Assembly: GCA_016713275.1 (NCBI GenBank)
Contig: JADJPL010000003.1
Location: 124,001 to 188,000, forward strand
DNA from: Haliscomenobacter sp.
GTDB taxonomy: Bacteria > Bacteroidota > Bacteroidia > Chitinophagales > Saprospiraceae
Reading direction: 5' to 3'
DNA: 64,000 nt
The notes beneath the pieces were generated by a model, which saw nothing but the letters and a program-made list of their open reading frames with translations, was not told the origin of the DNA and did no database searches. Positions 56,040 through 64,000 of the stretch are shown here, piece by piece; position 1 is the first letter of the stretch; the number at the start of each line of letters is the position of its first letter. The position numbers and the translations under genes were made by a program.

Positions 56040-56244
56040 CTGTAAGGGAAGGATTCGAACCTTCAAGGGGAAGTTAGCATCGGAACAAATTTTGCGGTGG
56101 TCAACCCCAGTCAGGAGCCGGCTTCGCTTGGTGTTGCCAAGCGAGGTCGCTTTGGCTTATTCCGTGTTTATCCAGGTCCCAGCCGAAGCCGGGGTCCCCA
56201 CCCCCGAGACAAGGGGGCATGGCTGCCTGTTTCATCACCTCACA
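56040..56244 (-). tRNA. tRNA-like gene with oversized variable region (anticodon-position GUC)
   Basis: On the minus strand a complete set of tRNA arms is present: acceptor TGTGAGG (from + 56238-56244) with CCTTACA (56041-56047, one G-U pair) and discriminator G; D-stem ATG/CAT with a GG-containing loop; a 5-bp anticodon stem CCCCC/GGGGG with loop TTGTCTC (56201-56217); and T-arm GAAGG-TTCGAAT-CCTTC (56048-56064). Between anticodon arm and T-arm lie 136 bases instead of 4-24, including a perfect tcgcttgg/ccaagcga hairpin and an outer ccggcttcg/cgaagccgg pair. CCA is not encoded. It may be a tRNA with a structured insertion, a decayed tRNA or a new tRNA-like RNA; identity as Asp is uncertain because D-arm and size look class II. 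Confidence 0.4.
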
Positions 56245-56527
56245 TTGTTTGTTTTGCAGGGCGTCTTTTCGCCGCTGTTGATGATACAAATATAGAAGCA
56301 GCCCCTATTCTTTACAAATTTTTTATAAAAAATTATAAAATTTTCAAAAATGTCAATGATGTGGCTTTTTTGTTGATTACATTTAAAAAGGCATTCGGTT
56401 TTTGCCTCCTTCTTGAAGATTTTGCAATGCCGGGGAGACCCGTCGACCGTTAGGGTTAGGGCGTTTAGGCGTTAAGGCGTAAGGCATAGGGCCTGTGATC
56501 GAAATCTGCTTTCCCTGTTCCTGCTCC

Positions 56528-58219
56528 TTAACGCTTCAACGCCTCAACCACGCCTTTAACAGAAGGCCCTTCCAGTACAAGGGTGGTTTTACCGGCGCTT
56601 TCTTCAAAGCGGGCGCGTAGACCGTTGGCGGGTGCGAAGAAGGCCCCGCCGCCTTGATACTCCATGTCTTTGCGCAGGGCGTCGTATTCGCGGCGGTCGA
56701 AGAGTTGGTCCCCATCCCAGACGTATTGCATATATAGGGGCTGGCGGACGAAGTCGATGCGCAGGGTGCTGAGTTTGAAGCGGCCCTGGCGGCGCGACAC
56801 CGTTCCGATATGGGTGGCTTTGACGAAGGCCCCGCGGCGTTCCTGCTGCTGTTTCCAGTAGGGCTCTGCGCGTTGGGCTACTTCCTCTGTGGGTTCGCCG
56901 GAGGCTTGGGCCAGGGGTGCGAAGTCGCCCCGGAAGATGCCCTCCGCGATGGCCAAGCTGCGCTGAGCCGCTGCCTGGGTGTTTTCGGGGGTCTCCGTGC
57001 CGTCGCCGCTGAGGAGGAGCAGCAGGGCGGGATCGTCGAATTCGGCCTGGAGGCGGTCGTAGGCGTCGAAGCGTACGCGCAGGGCCGCGCCGGAGGGTAG
57101 GGCATAGGTCCCGGTCCAGCGCGCGGCTTCCGGGTCGGAAAGGGTAGGGGACCCGCCCGACAGCAAGGCCTGGATGCGCATAGCGATATCGTCGGAGATT
57201 TGGTCGTTGGAGTTACTCGACACCACCACCAGCAGGTCTTTCGTGGGCACGAAGCCCATATAGGCGTTGTAGACGCCGTTGCCGCCGTTGTGCCAGATGA
57301 GGGTGTCGCCGCCGATGTCTTCCACTACCCAGCCGTAGCCGTAAAAGCTTGGGGCTGCGCCTTCCTTGCGGTGGGGCGCCCACAGCTTACGGATGGAGGC
57401 GTCGGAGAGTACGGTGCGGTTTTTCAGGGCCAGGTACCAGCGGCGCATATCAGCCGCGGTCGAAAGGATGCCGCCGTTGGCGCGCAGGTGCCAGCCGGGG
57501 CCTTCCTGGGCCCAGGGGCGGTCGAGGGCCGTGCCCCAGCGCTCCCCGTCGCGGTAGCCTACGGCAAGCTCGCCCGGCGAAAAGCCCGGCGCCTGATAGC
57601 CCGTACGGGTCATGCCCGCCGGTAGGAAGAGGTGTTTGCGAAGGAAGGCTTCGTACCCCATGCCCGAAACCTGCTCGATCACCATGCCCAGCAGGCTGTA
57701 CCCCACGTTGGAATATTCGTATCCCGTGCCCGGCTCATACAACAAGGGCTGGCTCATGGCCAGCGCAAGAAAGCCGCTCGTGGAGACCGTGTCGTAATCG
57801 TCGCCGATGGCTCCGGGGAAACCCGCCCCGTGCGTCAGCAGATGGTGGAGGGTGATGCCGTCCTTGCCGGAGGGCACGCCAGTAAGGTATTTGGAGAGCC
57901 GGTCTCCGACCGACAACTTGCCCTGCTCCTCCAGCTTGAGGATCGCCGCCGCCGTAAACTGCTTGGTGATGGACCCCACGGAAAAAACCGTCTCCGCCGT
58001 CTGGGGCCGTTTTGCTTCCCGGTCGGCCATGCCGTACCCTTTATCGACCAGCACCCGGCCTTCCGAGGCGACCAGCACCGACCCCGCATAGCCGCTTTGC
58101 GCTACTTTTTGCAAAAACGTTTCCACCCCCGCAACTGGACCGGAAGCCGGCGAGGTTTGGGCGTTCACTACTCCGGCCGTCCATACGGCCATCAGAAAAA
58201 GGAGGTGGATGGTTTTCAT
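56528..58219 (-). CDS. Secreted serine hydrolase of the beta-lactamase/PBP fold
   Basis: 563 residues with a signal peptide (LLFLMAVWTAGVVNAQ). Active-site motifs are SITK (S83, K86), YSN (169-171) and HNGG (310-313, replacing KTG), as in class C beta-lactamase-like esterases and peptidases. The C-terminal 200 residues form a separate domain (GTYALPSGAALRVRFDAYDR, then LYMQYVWDGDQLFDRREYDA), probably lipocalin-like. It may hydrolyse peptides or esters at the cell surface; resistance to beta-lactams is not implied. Flanked by repeats on both sides. Confidence 0.88.
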   Translation of the reverse strand: MKTIHLLFLMAVWTAGVVNAQTSPASGPVAGVETFLQKVAQSGYAGSVLVASEGRVLVDKGYGMADREAKRPQTAETVFSVGSITKQFTAAAILKLEEQGKLSVGDRLSKYLTGVPSGKDGITLHHLLTHGAGFPGAIGDDYDTVSTSGFLALAMSQPLLYEPGTGYEYSNVGYSLLGMVIEQVSGMGYEAFLRKHLFLPAGMTRTGYQAPGFSPGELAVGYRDGERWGTALDRPWAQEGPGWHLRANGGILSTAADMRRWYLALKNRTVLSDASIRKLWAPHRKEGAAPSFYGYGWVVEDIGGDTLIWHNGGNGVYNAYMGFVPTKDLLVVVSSNSNDQISDDIAMRIQALLSGGSPTLSDPEAARWTGTYALPSGAALRVRFDAYDRLQAEFDDPALLLLLSGDGTETPENTQAAAQRSLAIAEGIFRGDFAPLAQASGEPTEEVAQRAEPYWKQQQERRGAFVKATHIGTVSRRQGRFKLSTLRIDFVRQPLYMQYVWDGDQLFDRREYDALRKDMEYQGGGAFFAPANGLRARFEESAGKTTLVLEGPSVKGVVEALKR

Positions 58220-58375
58220 TCGGGTAATTTTCGAACAAAATACGAATGTTTTCGTAGGTTAAAACTAAACCTCGAATCAAAAAACGCCGGTCGGGGTATC
58301 GTTTAGGCGTTTGGGCGATTAGGGGTTTAGGCGCCCTGATCGAAATTTGCTCCCCGCTTCCCTGCTTCCCCTACT

Positions 58376-58443
58376 GCAACTTCACCCCGCCCTCCCCGCA
58401 ACTTCGCAACCCCGCAACTTCGCAACCCCGCAACTTCGCAACT
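58376..58443. repeat. Tandem gcaacttcgcaacccc repeat
   Basis: Repeats of gcaacttcgcaacccc (about three and a half units) in the gap between the serine hydrolase and transporter genes. The related gap sequence at 58290-58340 has gtttaggcg-type units. Confidence 0.75.
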
Positions 58444-58476
58444 TTTAATCCCTATCTTTGCCCCAAACCGCTATGT

Positions 58477-59772
58477 ATGCAAACACCTGCGCTGCAAAAA
58501 GACGATCCCCGCACGATCCGGTCTTGGGCGATGTACGACTGGGCCAATTCTTCGTATTCGCTGGTGGTGAGTTCGGCGATTTTTCCGGCGTATTATAACG
58601 AGGTAACGCGGGTCAATGGGTCGGGCAGGATGACGTTTATGGGGTTGGAGGTAGAGAATACGGGGCTGTACTCTGTGACGCTGGGATTGTCTTTTGGGGT
58701 AGTAGCGCTGGTATCGCCCCTGTTGTCATCGATGTCAGATTACGGGGGCAACCACAAGTCGTACATGAAGTTTTTCTGCTACGTGGGCGCTTTGGCCTGC
58801 ATGAGCCTGTTTTTTTTTACCGGCCCGAACCTGGCGCTGGGCCTGGCCGCGCTGATGCTGGCCACCATCGGGTACTCGGGGAGCATCGTGTTCTACAACT
58901 CTTTTTTACCTGCCATTGCTTCGGAGGCGAGGCAGGACCAGGTCAGCGCCCGGGGCTACGCCTACGGGTATATCGGGGCGTCGACGCTCCTTTTGCTCAA
59001 CCTGGCGGCCATCCTCAACCAGAAAGCGCTGGGGGTGACCGACGATACCCTGCTTCCCCGCTTGTCGTTCTTCCTGACCGGACTCTGGTGGCTGGGCTTT
59101 GCCCAGATCCCTTTTGCCCGCCTGCCGCGGGGCCTCTATGTCCGCAAGCCGGAAGGCCATTTCCTGCTCCACGGATACCAGGAACTAGGCAAGGTGTGGC
59201 GCCGGTTACAGCAAGAACCTTTGCTGCGCACGTTTCTGCTCAGTTTCTTTTTCTACATTATGGGCGTGCAGACGGTCATGTTCATGGCCGCTTCGTTTGG
59301 AGAAAAAGAGGTGGGCCTGCCCGTAACGGCTTTGATCATCACGGTGCTGAGCCTGGAGTACGTGGGCATCGCGGGCGCATTCCTGTTTGCGGCCTTGTCC
59401 AAACGGATGGGCAACCTGCCTGCCCTGATCCTGGCCGTATGCGTGTGGATCGGCATTTGCATCGGCGCGCTGCAGATCAAAACGCATGCGCATTTTTTCA
59501 TTACTGCCGTATTCATTGGGTTGGTCATGGGGGGCATCCAGAGCCTGTCGCGGTCGACCTACGCCAAACTCATCCCCAAGACGGAAAACAATGCCGGGTA
59601 TTTCGGCTTTTTTGATGTTTGCGAAAAGGTGGCCATGATGTTCGGCCTGGTGATGTTCGGCTACCTCGACAACCTCACCGGCAGCATGCGCACGTCGATC
59701 TTTGCGCTGACGATATGGTTTGCCATCGGACTGGTTTTGCTGCTTCGGGCCCTTGCACTTCGCCGGGCTTGA
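58477..59772 (+). CDS. UMF1-family MFS transporter
   Basis: 431 residues with about 11-12 membrane segments. MYDWANSSYSLVVSSAIFPA near residue 19 is the hallmark of the UMF1/Atg22-like major-facilitator branch, followed by SLSFGVVALVSPLLSSMSDY and, late, LVMGGIQSLSRSTYAKLIPK. Probably exports small molecules such as amino acids; the substrate is unknown. Single-gene unit. Confidence 0.9.
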   Translation: MQTPALQKDDPRTIRSWAMYDWANSSYSLVVSSAIFPAYYNEVTRVNGSGRMTFMGLEVENTGLYSVTLGLSFGVVALVSPLLSSMSDYGGNHKSYMKFFCYVGALACMSLFFFTGPNLALGLAALMLATIGYSGSIVFYNSFLPAIASEARQDQVSARGYAYGYIGASTLLLLNLAAILNQKALGVTDDTLLPRLSFFLTGLWWLGFAQIPFARLPRGLYVRKPEGHFLLHGYQELGKVWRRLQQEPLLRTFLLSFFFYIMGVQTVMFMAASFGEKEVGLPVTALIITVLSLEYVGIAGAFLFAALSKRMGNLPALILAVCVWIGICIGALQIKTHAHFFITAVFIGLVMGGIQSLSRSTYAKLIPKTENNAGYFGFFDVCEKVAMMFGLVMFGYLDNLTGSMRTSIFALTIWFAIGLVLLLRALALRRA

Positions 59773-59812
59773 TTTTTTCCTTTTGCCCTTGGGCGGCCAC
59801 TTCGTTACCTCG

Positions 59813-61237
59813 TTACTTCGTTACCCCGCCACTTCGCCGCTTACTGGAAAAGACGGCGTTCATCGTCGTGATGTATCCGGCAAAATCGTCTTTTCGGATC
59901 TTGTAACTGACATCCCACATGAGGATTCCTTTCAGGATAAGGGCCAGCAGCACGATGGCGATGCCAAGCGTGGTATGGCCGGGGCCAAGCCGGCTGATGG
60001 CCGGCCACCCGGCCTGGATAGCGGCGTAGAGGAAAAGCAAAGGAAGCACCCACCGGTGGAAGCGGAACACGTGGGAACTCAGGCGGCTGACGAACATGGC
60101 TGCGCCGACCGCATGAAATACCGACAGGGCGAAAACGAAAAAGGCGCCGCCTAGCAGGCGTTCGGCCACGGCGCCCGCAAACAGGGCAAGACCAAGGGCG
60201 ATTACCACGCGCAGGGTCCGGATAAAGCTTCGGTTGCGGGCCGGAATGCTGGGATAGGCAATGCTGGGCGTATCCAGGATATAGAACATATAATACAGGA
60301 AAAACCCGCCGGAGAGGTTGATCAGATCGGAAAAGATCCAGGACAATTGGTAGAACCGTTGGACGACTTGTTCCGAATCGTAGGCCCAGAGTAAAAAACC
60401 CCACTTCAGCGTCAGCCACAGGTAGAGGAAGCACATGCTGATCCAGAAGCCGACCCAGCCGACGCGGAATTGTTCCATGGTTTGGCGTACGATGCCCGGG
60501 GCAAGCGCACGGATCTTTTCTTCCGTGCCTTCGGCGAAATAGATCAGGAACAACAAGGTGGGGAGCAGGATCACCTGAATAGCCGACAGGGCCAGTTCGA
60601 CTCCAATCGTTGCCCGGCTGGGGAGGGCTTCTGCATTGGGTAGCGGGACTGGCGACAGATACAGGGAGGAGAAAAAACCCAGCGCCAGGATGGCCAGATA
60701 GGCCAGAATAAACGCAGGCACGGCTTGCTGAAGGGAAAACAGGTCGATGCCCCAGAGCCGGAAGGTTAGAGGCGGATCGTCCAAACCAGATGGCGGCGCC
60801 GCGTCGGAAGGAGCAGCAGCCGGGGATTGTTCCATCTCGGATTGCAACTGGGCGCAAATAGAAGGGAGGGTAGCTTCCGAAAACCGTTCCCAAAAGGCCA
60901 GGTCCTGCCAGGTCCGTTCGTTCCACTGGTCAAAATCGGCGGGCGGGGCATCGTACAGGTAACAGGCAAGCGCGTAGACGATGTTGGGTCTGGGCGGGTT
61001 GGCGATTTTCACCCGCATAACGGCCTGTATATTGTCTTCCAACCCTTTGTTGCGCTCCACCTGCTCTTTAAAAAGCGCTCCGCCCATGAACCCGGAGATG
61101 GCTTCGATGAAACGCTGGGTCTTCTGGACGCCTGGGGTTTCCCCAAGCTCCTCGTTCAGGGCTTTCTGCCATGCCTGGCGGAGCAATTCCCGCAACAGGA
61201 GGACGCGTTCGAGGTCTTTGTTCCAGATAGAAGGCAC
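59813..61237 (-). CDS. Polytopic membrane protein of unknown function
   Basis: 474 residues from GTG 61237; an upstream in-frame TGA rules out an earlier start. The N-terminal 130 residues are helical and soluble. About seven membrane segments follow from residue 175 (VPAFILAYLAILALGFFSSL, LSAIQVILLPTLLFLIYFAE, VGWVGFWISMCFLYLWLTLK and later). No family motif recognised. Its 3' end lies in a repeat-like stretch (ctcgttacttcgttac). Confidence 0.65.
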   Translation of the reverse strand: MPSIWNKDLERVLLLRELLRQAWQKALNEELGETPGVQKTQRFIEAISGFMGGALFKEQVERNKGLEDNIQAVMRVKIANPPRPNIVYALACYLYDAPPADFDQWNERTWQDLAFWERFSEATLPSICAQLQSEMEQSPAAAPSDAAPPSGLDDPPLTFRLWGIDLFSLQQAVPAFILAYLAILALGFFSSLYLSPVPLPNAEALPSRATIGVELALSAIQVILLPTLLFLIYFAEGTEEKIRALAPGIVRQTMEQFRVGWVGFWISMCFLYLWLTLKWGFLLWAYDSEQVVQRFYQLSWIFSDLINLSGGFFLYYMFYILDTPSIAYPSIPARNRSFIRTLRVVIALGLALFAGAVAERLLGGAFFVFALSVFHAVGAAMFVSRLSSHVFRFHRWVLPLLFLYAAIQAGWPAISRLGPGHTTLGIAIVLLALILKGILMWDVSYKIRKDDFAGYITTMNAVFSSKRRSGGVTK

Positions 61238-61587
61238 GATTCAATGCATTTGAGTTCAATATAGGAAAAGGGAAGCATATTGTTGGAGAAAAAATTCTCC
61301 AAGGCAGGAGACCAGGAGAATTTTTGGATTTTTTGTTTCTTCTTGGCGGATTCGGAGATATTGTTTTTTTTTGAAAGCCGAATATTAAACGGCTTAGGCC
61401 CAATTAAGTAGATCGTCGAAAACGAAATCGGAAATGGCTTGGGAGGGAATAACTACGCAACAGACTTTTGCAGGGAGGGGAGAGAACCGAAAAAAGTTTT
61501 GACAAAAAACAGATAAGTTATACCTTAATCCGCTGTTAGCGCGGATTTTGCGCGAATACCATTTCATCACTATGTCAACCTGAGTTT

Positions 61588-63178
61588 ATGTCAAGTCAAC
61601 AAGAAAACTGGGGCTCGCGCGTTGGGTTGGTTCTCGCTATGGCCGGGAACGCGGTAGGGTTAGGAAACTTCCTGCGTTTTCCGGTACAGGCGATCCAAAA
61701 CGGCGGCGGTACCTTTATCATTCCCTATCTGGTCGGTTTCCTTCTGATGGGGATCCCCCTGTTGTTTGTCGAATGGTCCATGGGCCGTTTCGGGGGCCGT
61801 CATGGGCACCATAGTACGCCATTTATCCTGGATTCCATGTCCAAATTTGCGTTCTGGAAGTATATCGGCGTGTTCGGGATTTTCACCAATCTGGCGGTAG
61901 CGGCCTATTACTGCTATCTGGAAAGCTGGGCGCTGGGCTACGTCTGGCACTCGATCGCCGGAGCATTTACCGGTCAAAGCAGCGATCAGGTGGCCCAATT
62001 TTTGGGGACTACACCAGTCTGAATTCGGCGCAACCGATCATCTTCTGGCTCACCTGCCTTGCGTTGAACACCTGGATCCTTTCCCGTGGCCTGAGTGGGG
62101 GAGTGGAAAAAGTAGCCAAAGTCGGGATGCCGTTGCTCATCGCATTTGGCGTCATTCTGGCTATCCGGGGGATTACGCTGAAAGCTGATCACGACGGCGC
62201 CATTTTCTCCGGCACGGAAGGCTTAAACTTCCTCTGGACGCCCAATTTCAGCACGATCTGGGAACCGAAAGTCTGGCTGGCCGCCGCCGGGCAGATCTTC
62301 TTTACCTTGTCGGTGGGCATGGGGAGTATCCAATGCTATGCCTCGTATCTGCGTTCGCGCGACGACGTGGCCCTGAACGCCATGTCGGCTGGTTGGATGA
62401 ACGAGTTCGTGGAAGTGGTCCTCGGCGGCGCTATTGTCATTCCCATCACGGTGGGCTATTTCGGCGTAGACGGCATGATCGAACTGGTCAATAAGGCGGG
62501 CGGTCTGGGTCTTGGATTCCGCACGCTTCCGTATTTGTTCCAGCAATGGGGCCTATTCTGGCCGTACTTGCAGGGGTCATGTGGTTTGGTTTACTTTTCT
62601 TCGCCGGTATCACGTCTTCTCTGGCGATGGGCACGCCAATCATGGGCTTCATGCGGGATGAGTTTGGCTGGAAGCGCGAAAACTCAGCCTGGCTGTTTGG
62701 CGCTTTGATTCTTATCCTGGGCTTGCCGACCGTCGTGTTCTTCAATTACGGCGTATTTGACGAATACGACTATTGGGCGGGCACGGTGTCGCTGGTGATT
62801 TTTGCCTTGTTTGAGACCATTTTGTTCGCCTGGATTTTTGGAATCAACCGGGGGTGGAAGGAGATCACCATGGGGGCCGATATCAAGGTGCCCATCGTGT
62901 TCAAATATGTGATCAAATACGTGACTCCCGTGATCCTGGGCGCCGTGTTCATCGGCAGTTTGCCTTCCATTATGGACACGATCAACAACACGGCAATCCA
63001 TGAACAATTAGCTACCGCAACGGATGAAACGACCATCAGCACCCTGAAGAAGACGATCTTCTTCAAAAATATTTCTCGTTTTGCCTTGCTGGGCATGTGG
63101 GTTAGCATTGCCGTAGCGGTTGCCATCGCTTACCGGAAGCGGATGCGCGAAGGCCGCTTTACGAATGCAGAGGCTTAA
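61588..63178 (+). CDS. Neurotransmitter:sodium symporter (NSS/SNF) family transporter, two frameshifts
   Basis: Starts at ATG 61588 (MSSQQENWGSRVGLVLAMAG). The NSS signature GNAVGLGNFLRFPVQAIQNG (first sodium site) is intact, with TM2 FIIPYLVGFLLMGIPLLFVE. One frame change near 62010 (LGTT to WGDYTSLNSAQPIIFWLTCL) and another near 62548 are each explained by a lost or gained base. Further conserved parts are QIFFTLSVGMGSIQCYASYL and the late GLPTVVFF. Imports an amino acid or related solute with sodium. A MetS-like small subunit gene follows. Confidence 0.88.
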
Positions 63179-63202
63179 GCAAACCGATTTTTTCACCGGA
63201 GG

Positions 63203-63230
63203 GAGACTGTCTCGAAGACCGTTCTTTGCC
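63203..63230. repeat. Dispersed ACTGTCTCGAAGACCG repeat
   Basis: gagactgtctcgaagaccgt plus tctttgcc; a variant of the element at 22334 (and inverted at 13681). It is one of three related copies in 63200-63370. Confidence 0.55.
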
Positions 63231-63255
63231 TCCGGTATGAATTTTTTTTCTTGGA

Positions 63256-63311
63256 GCTGTATCAAAAGCCTGTTTTGGGCTTCATGGGCAAAAACAGGCT
63301 TTTGATACAGC
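63256..63311. repeat. Perfect 21-bp inverted repeat
   Basis: Arms 63256-63276 (gctgtatcaaaagcctgttt and t) and 63291-63311 are exact complements around a 14-base loop. Each arm is itself a variant of the dispersed ggggctgtctcaaaagac element. It may terminate the transporter transcript, leaving the small-subunit gene with partial read-through. Confidence 0.75.
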
Positions 63312-63385
63312 CTCAAGAAAACATTTTTTAGCTGCCAGGGGCAGAACCGTGTTTTGAGAAAGCCCCTGGAAAAATAGAAAGTCTT

Positions 63386-63541
63386 ATGAATCCAACCGCT
63401 TTAATTATGTGGCTTAGCGCCTTAATCATCGTTACGAGCGCGACCTCTTATTTTTTCTACAAAGTGCTGGTGACTCCTCATGGAAAAACGGAGTCTGAGG
63501 ACCAGCCTACCCCTCCCGTCAAGTCGTTTGACGTTTCCTGA
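63386..63541 (+). CDS. Small membrane protein, MetS-like NSS transporter subunit
   Basis: 51 residues starting MNPTALIMWLSALIIVTSAT, with one membrane helix (about 5-27) and a charged, proline-rich tail (GKTESEDQPTPPVKSFDVS). Short single-helix proteins of this kind follow NSS transporters and are called MetS (methionine/alanine importer small subunit). It lies 207 bases after the transporter, beyond a hairpin. The family link is inferred from position and layout. Confidence 0.6.
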   Translation: MNPTALIMWLSALIIVTSATSYFFYKVLVTPHGKTESEDQPTPPVKSFDVS

Positions 63542-63552
63542 AAGGGGGCTGG

Positions 63553-63614
63553 CATAAAATGAAAATGGGGACGCCCCGACAACATCCGTCGGGGCGTCCC
63601 CATTTCATTTTATG
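63553..63614. terminator. Bidirectional terminator hairpin
   Basis: Long inverted repeat (cataaaatgaaaatggggac at 63553, continuing gccccgac, then the complement to 63614) with a short loop, between the convergent small-subunit and barrel genes. A and T runs on both sides suit termination in both directions. Confidence 0.85.
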
Positions 63615-63627
63615 TGCCTGTTACAGC

Positions 63628-64000
63628 TTAGAAGCTGTTATCTCCTCCGTCTTTGAGGTCGGAGTTATTGATCTTGCTGCGGCGCTCGCGGCGAGCCCCG
63701 GTGAAGTCGAGCTGCCCGAACCGGTAGTTAAAGCTCAGCCCAAACGAACGCTGGGCAATGGTATAGCTGCTTTCCTGGAAGAAGGTGGGGCCTTCCAGGC
63801 GGTTGGGAAACTTGAGGTATTTGCGGAAAGGCTGATCGACCACAAAACCCAGGCTGGCTTTTTTATTCGCAAAGTCCTTGCGGATACCGATGCTGTAGCG
63901 GGTGTGGGAAGCGCGGTACCCCTGCAGGCTGTAACGGGGTGAGTTGTAGAACCCGGATACTTCCACGCGCAGGTTTTTGGGGAAAGCATAGCTGATATTG
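63628..64000 (-). CDS. Outer-membrane beta-barrel protein, 3' part only
   Basis: The gene runs off the window, so the N-terminus is not visible. The 124 codons seen read NISYAFPKNLRVEVSGFYNS, then a strand pattern (SPRYSLQGYRASHTRYSIGI, RKDFANKKASLGFVVDQPF) and the end GLSFNYRFGQLDFTGARRER. This matches the C-terminal strands of the OMP_b-brl_3 family of outer-membrane barrel proteins, usually preceded by a carboxypeptidase-regulatory-like domain. Function unknown; possibly a TonB-linked receptor. Confidence 0.7.
   Translation of the reverse strand, partial: NISYAFPKNLRVEVSGFYNSPRYSLQGYRASHTRYSIGIRKDFANKKASLGFVVDQPFRKYLKFPNRLEGPTFFQESSYTIAQRSFGLSFNYRFGQLDFTGARRERRSKINNSDLKDGGDNSF

Noticed and set aside
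56040..56244. tmRNA
   Set aside because: tmRNA lacks a full anticodon arm and has a tag ORF ending in ANDxxxALAA-like sequence; neither fits here.
59841..60926. Second minus-strand frame inside the polytopic protein
   Set aside because: Arg/Pro-rich off-frame reading of the membrane protein gene; no start and no domain.

Overview
The window comes from a member of the Bacteroidota, most likely a Saprospiria-like lineage. The evidence is repeated type IX secretion (T9SS) C-terminal sorting tails, signal peptides ending in AQ, GSCFA, GIN-head and DUF983 proteins, an ECF sigma/FecR/STN regulatory trio, type B L31, start sites without clear Shine-Dalgarno motifs, and moderately high GC broken by AT-rich accessory islands. 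The lineage is inferred from gene content only.

Region 1 (1-12.3 kb) is an accessory island. After a fibronectin-repeat protein and a T9SS-exported protein come three paralogous genes (2927, 5818, 9976). They share a signal peptide and an N-terminal region of about 160 residues but end in three unrelated C-terminal domains: a metzincin protease (HExxHxxGxxH), an HNH/Endo VII-like nuclease (HH...H...W) and a probable atypical zincin (HExxxH...H). Each gene overlaps its downstream neighbour by 1-7 bases. The downstream products are, in order, a signal-peptide protein, a cytosolic double-CXXC protein and a lipoprotein, as expected for immunity proteins placed where each toxin would act. A block of 260-450 bp is repeated almost unchanged in front of each cassette; it covers the end of the T9SS gene, the spacer and the start of the toxin. 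Two decayed copies of the N-terminal domain lie between cassettes. I read this as a polymorphic-toxin array that grows by recombination in a constant 5' block, with a marker domain I cannot assign to a named family.

Region 2 (12.3-34.4 kb) is mostly chromosomal housekeeping: an HD domain fused to a PycTM-type membrane module, AraC, Crp/Fnr and ArsR regulators, DUF983, methyltransferase, tRNA-Leu, MlaE/MlaF lipid transport, SDR, NRDE, ATP-grasp, and a long minus-strand run (an unrecognised protein, paaD, paaG, meaB, lemA, two TPM proteins, a metzincin lipoprotein and a membrane-anchored protein). GSCFA, a secreted alpha/beta hydrolase, an amidohydrolase and DUF1015 follow.

Region 3 (34.4-64 kb) holds metG, lnt, a GlmU-like protein, rpmE2, a Nudix hydrolase, a GIN-domain lipoprotein, an ECF sigma/FecR/STN-repeat operon, an M4 metallopeptidase with a T9SS tail, several secreted proteins, a 205-nt tRNA-like gene with an oversized variable region, a serine hydrolase, a UMF1-type transporter, an NSS transporter with a MetS-like small subunit, and the 3' part of an outer-membrane barrel gene.

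From about 24 kb onward at least a dozen otherwise convincing genes carry single-base frameshifts or one stop codon, including metG, lnt and the sigma factor. Most are probably consensus errors, so these genes are annotated over their full reconstructed span. Intergenic regions carry several dispersed palindromic and short-period repeats.
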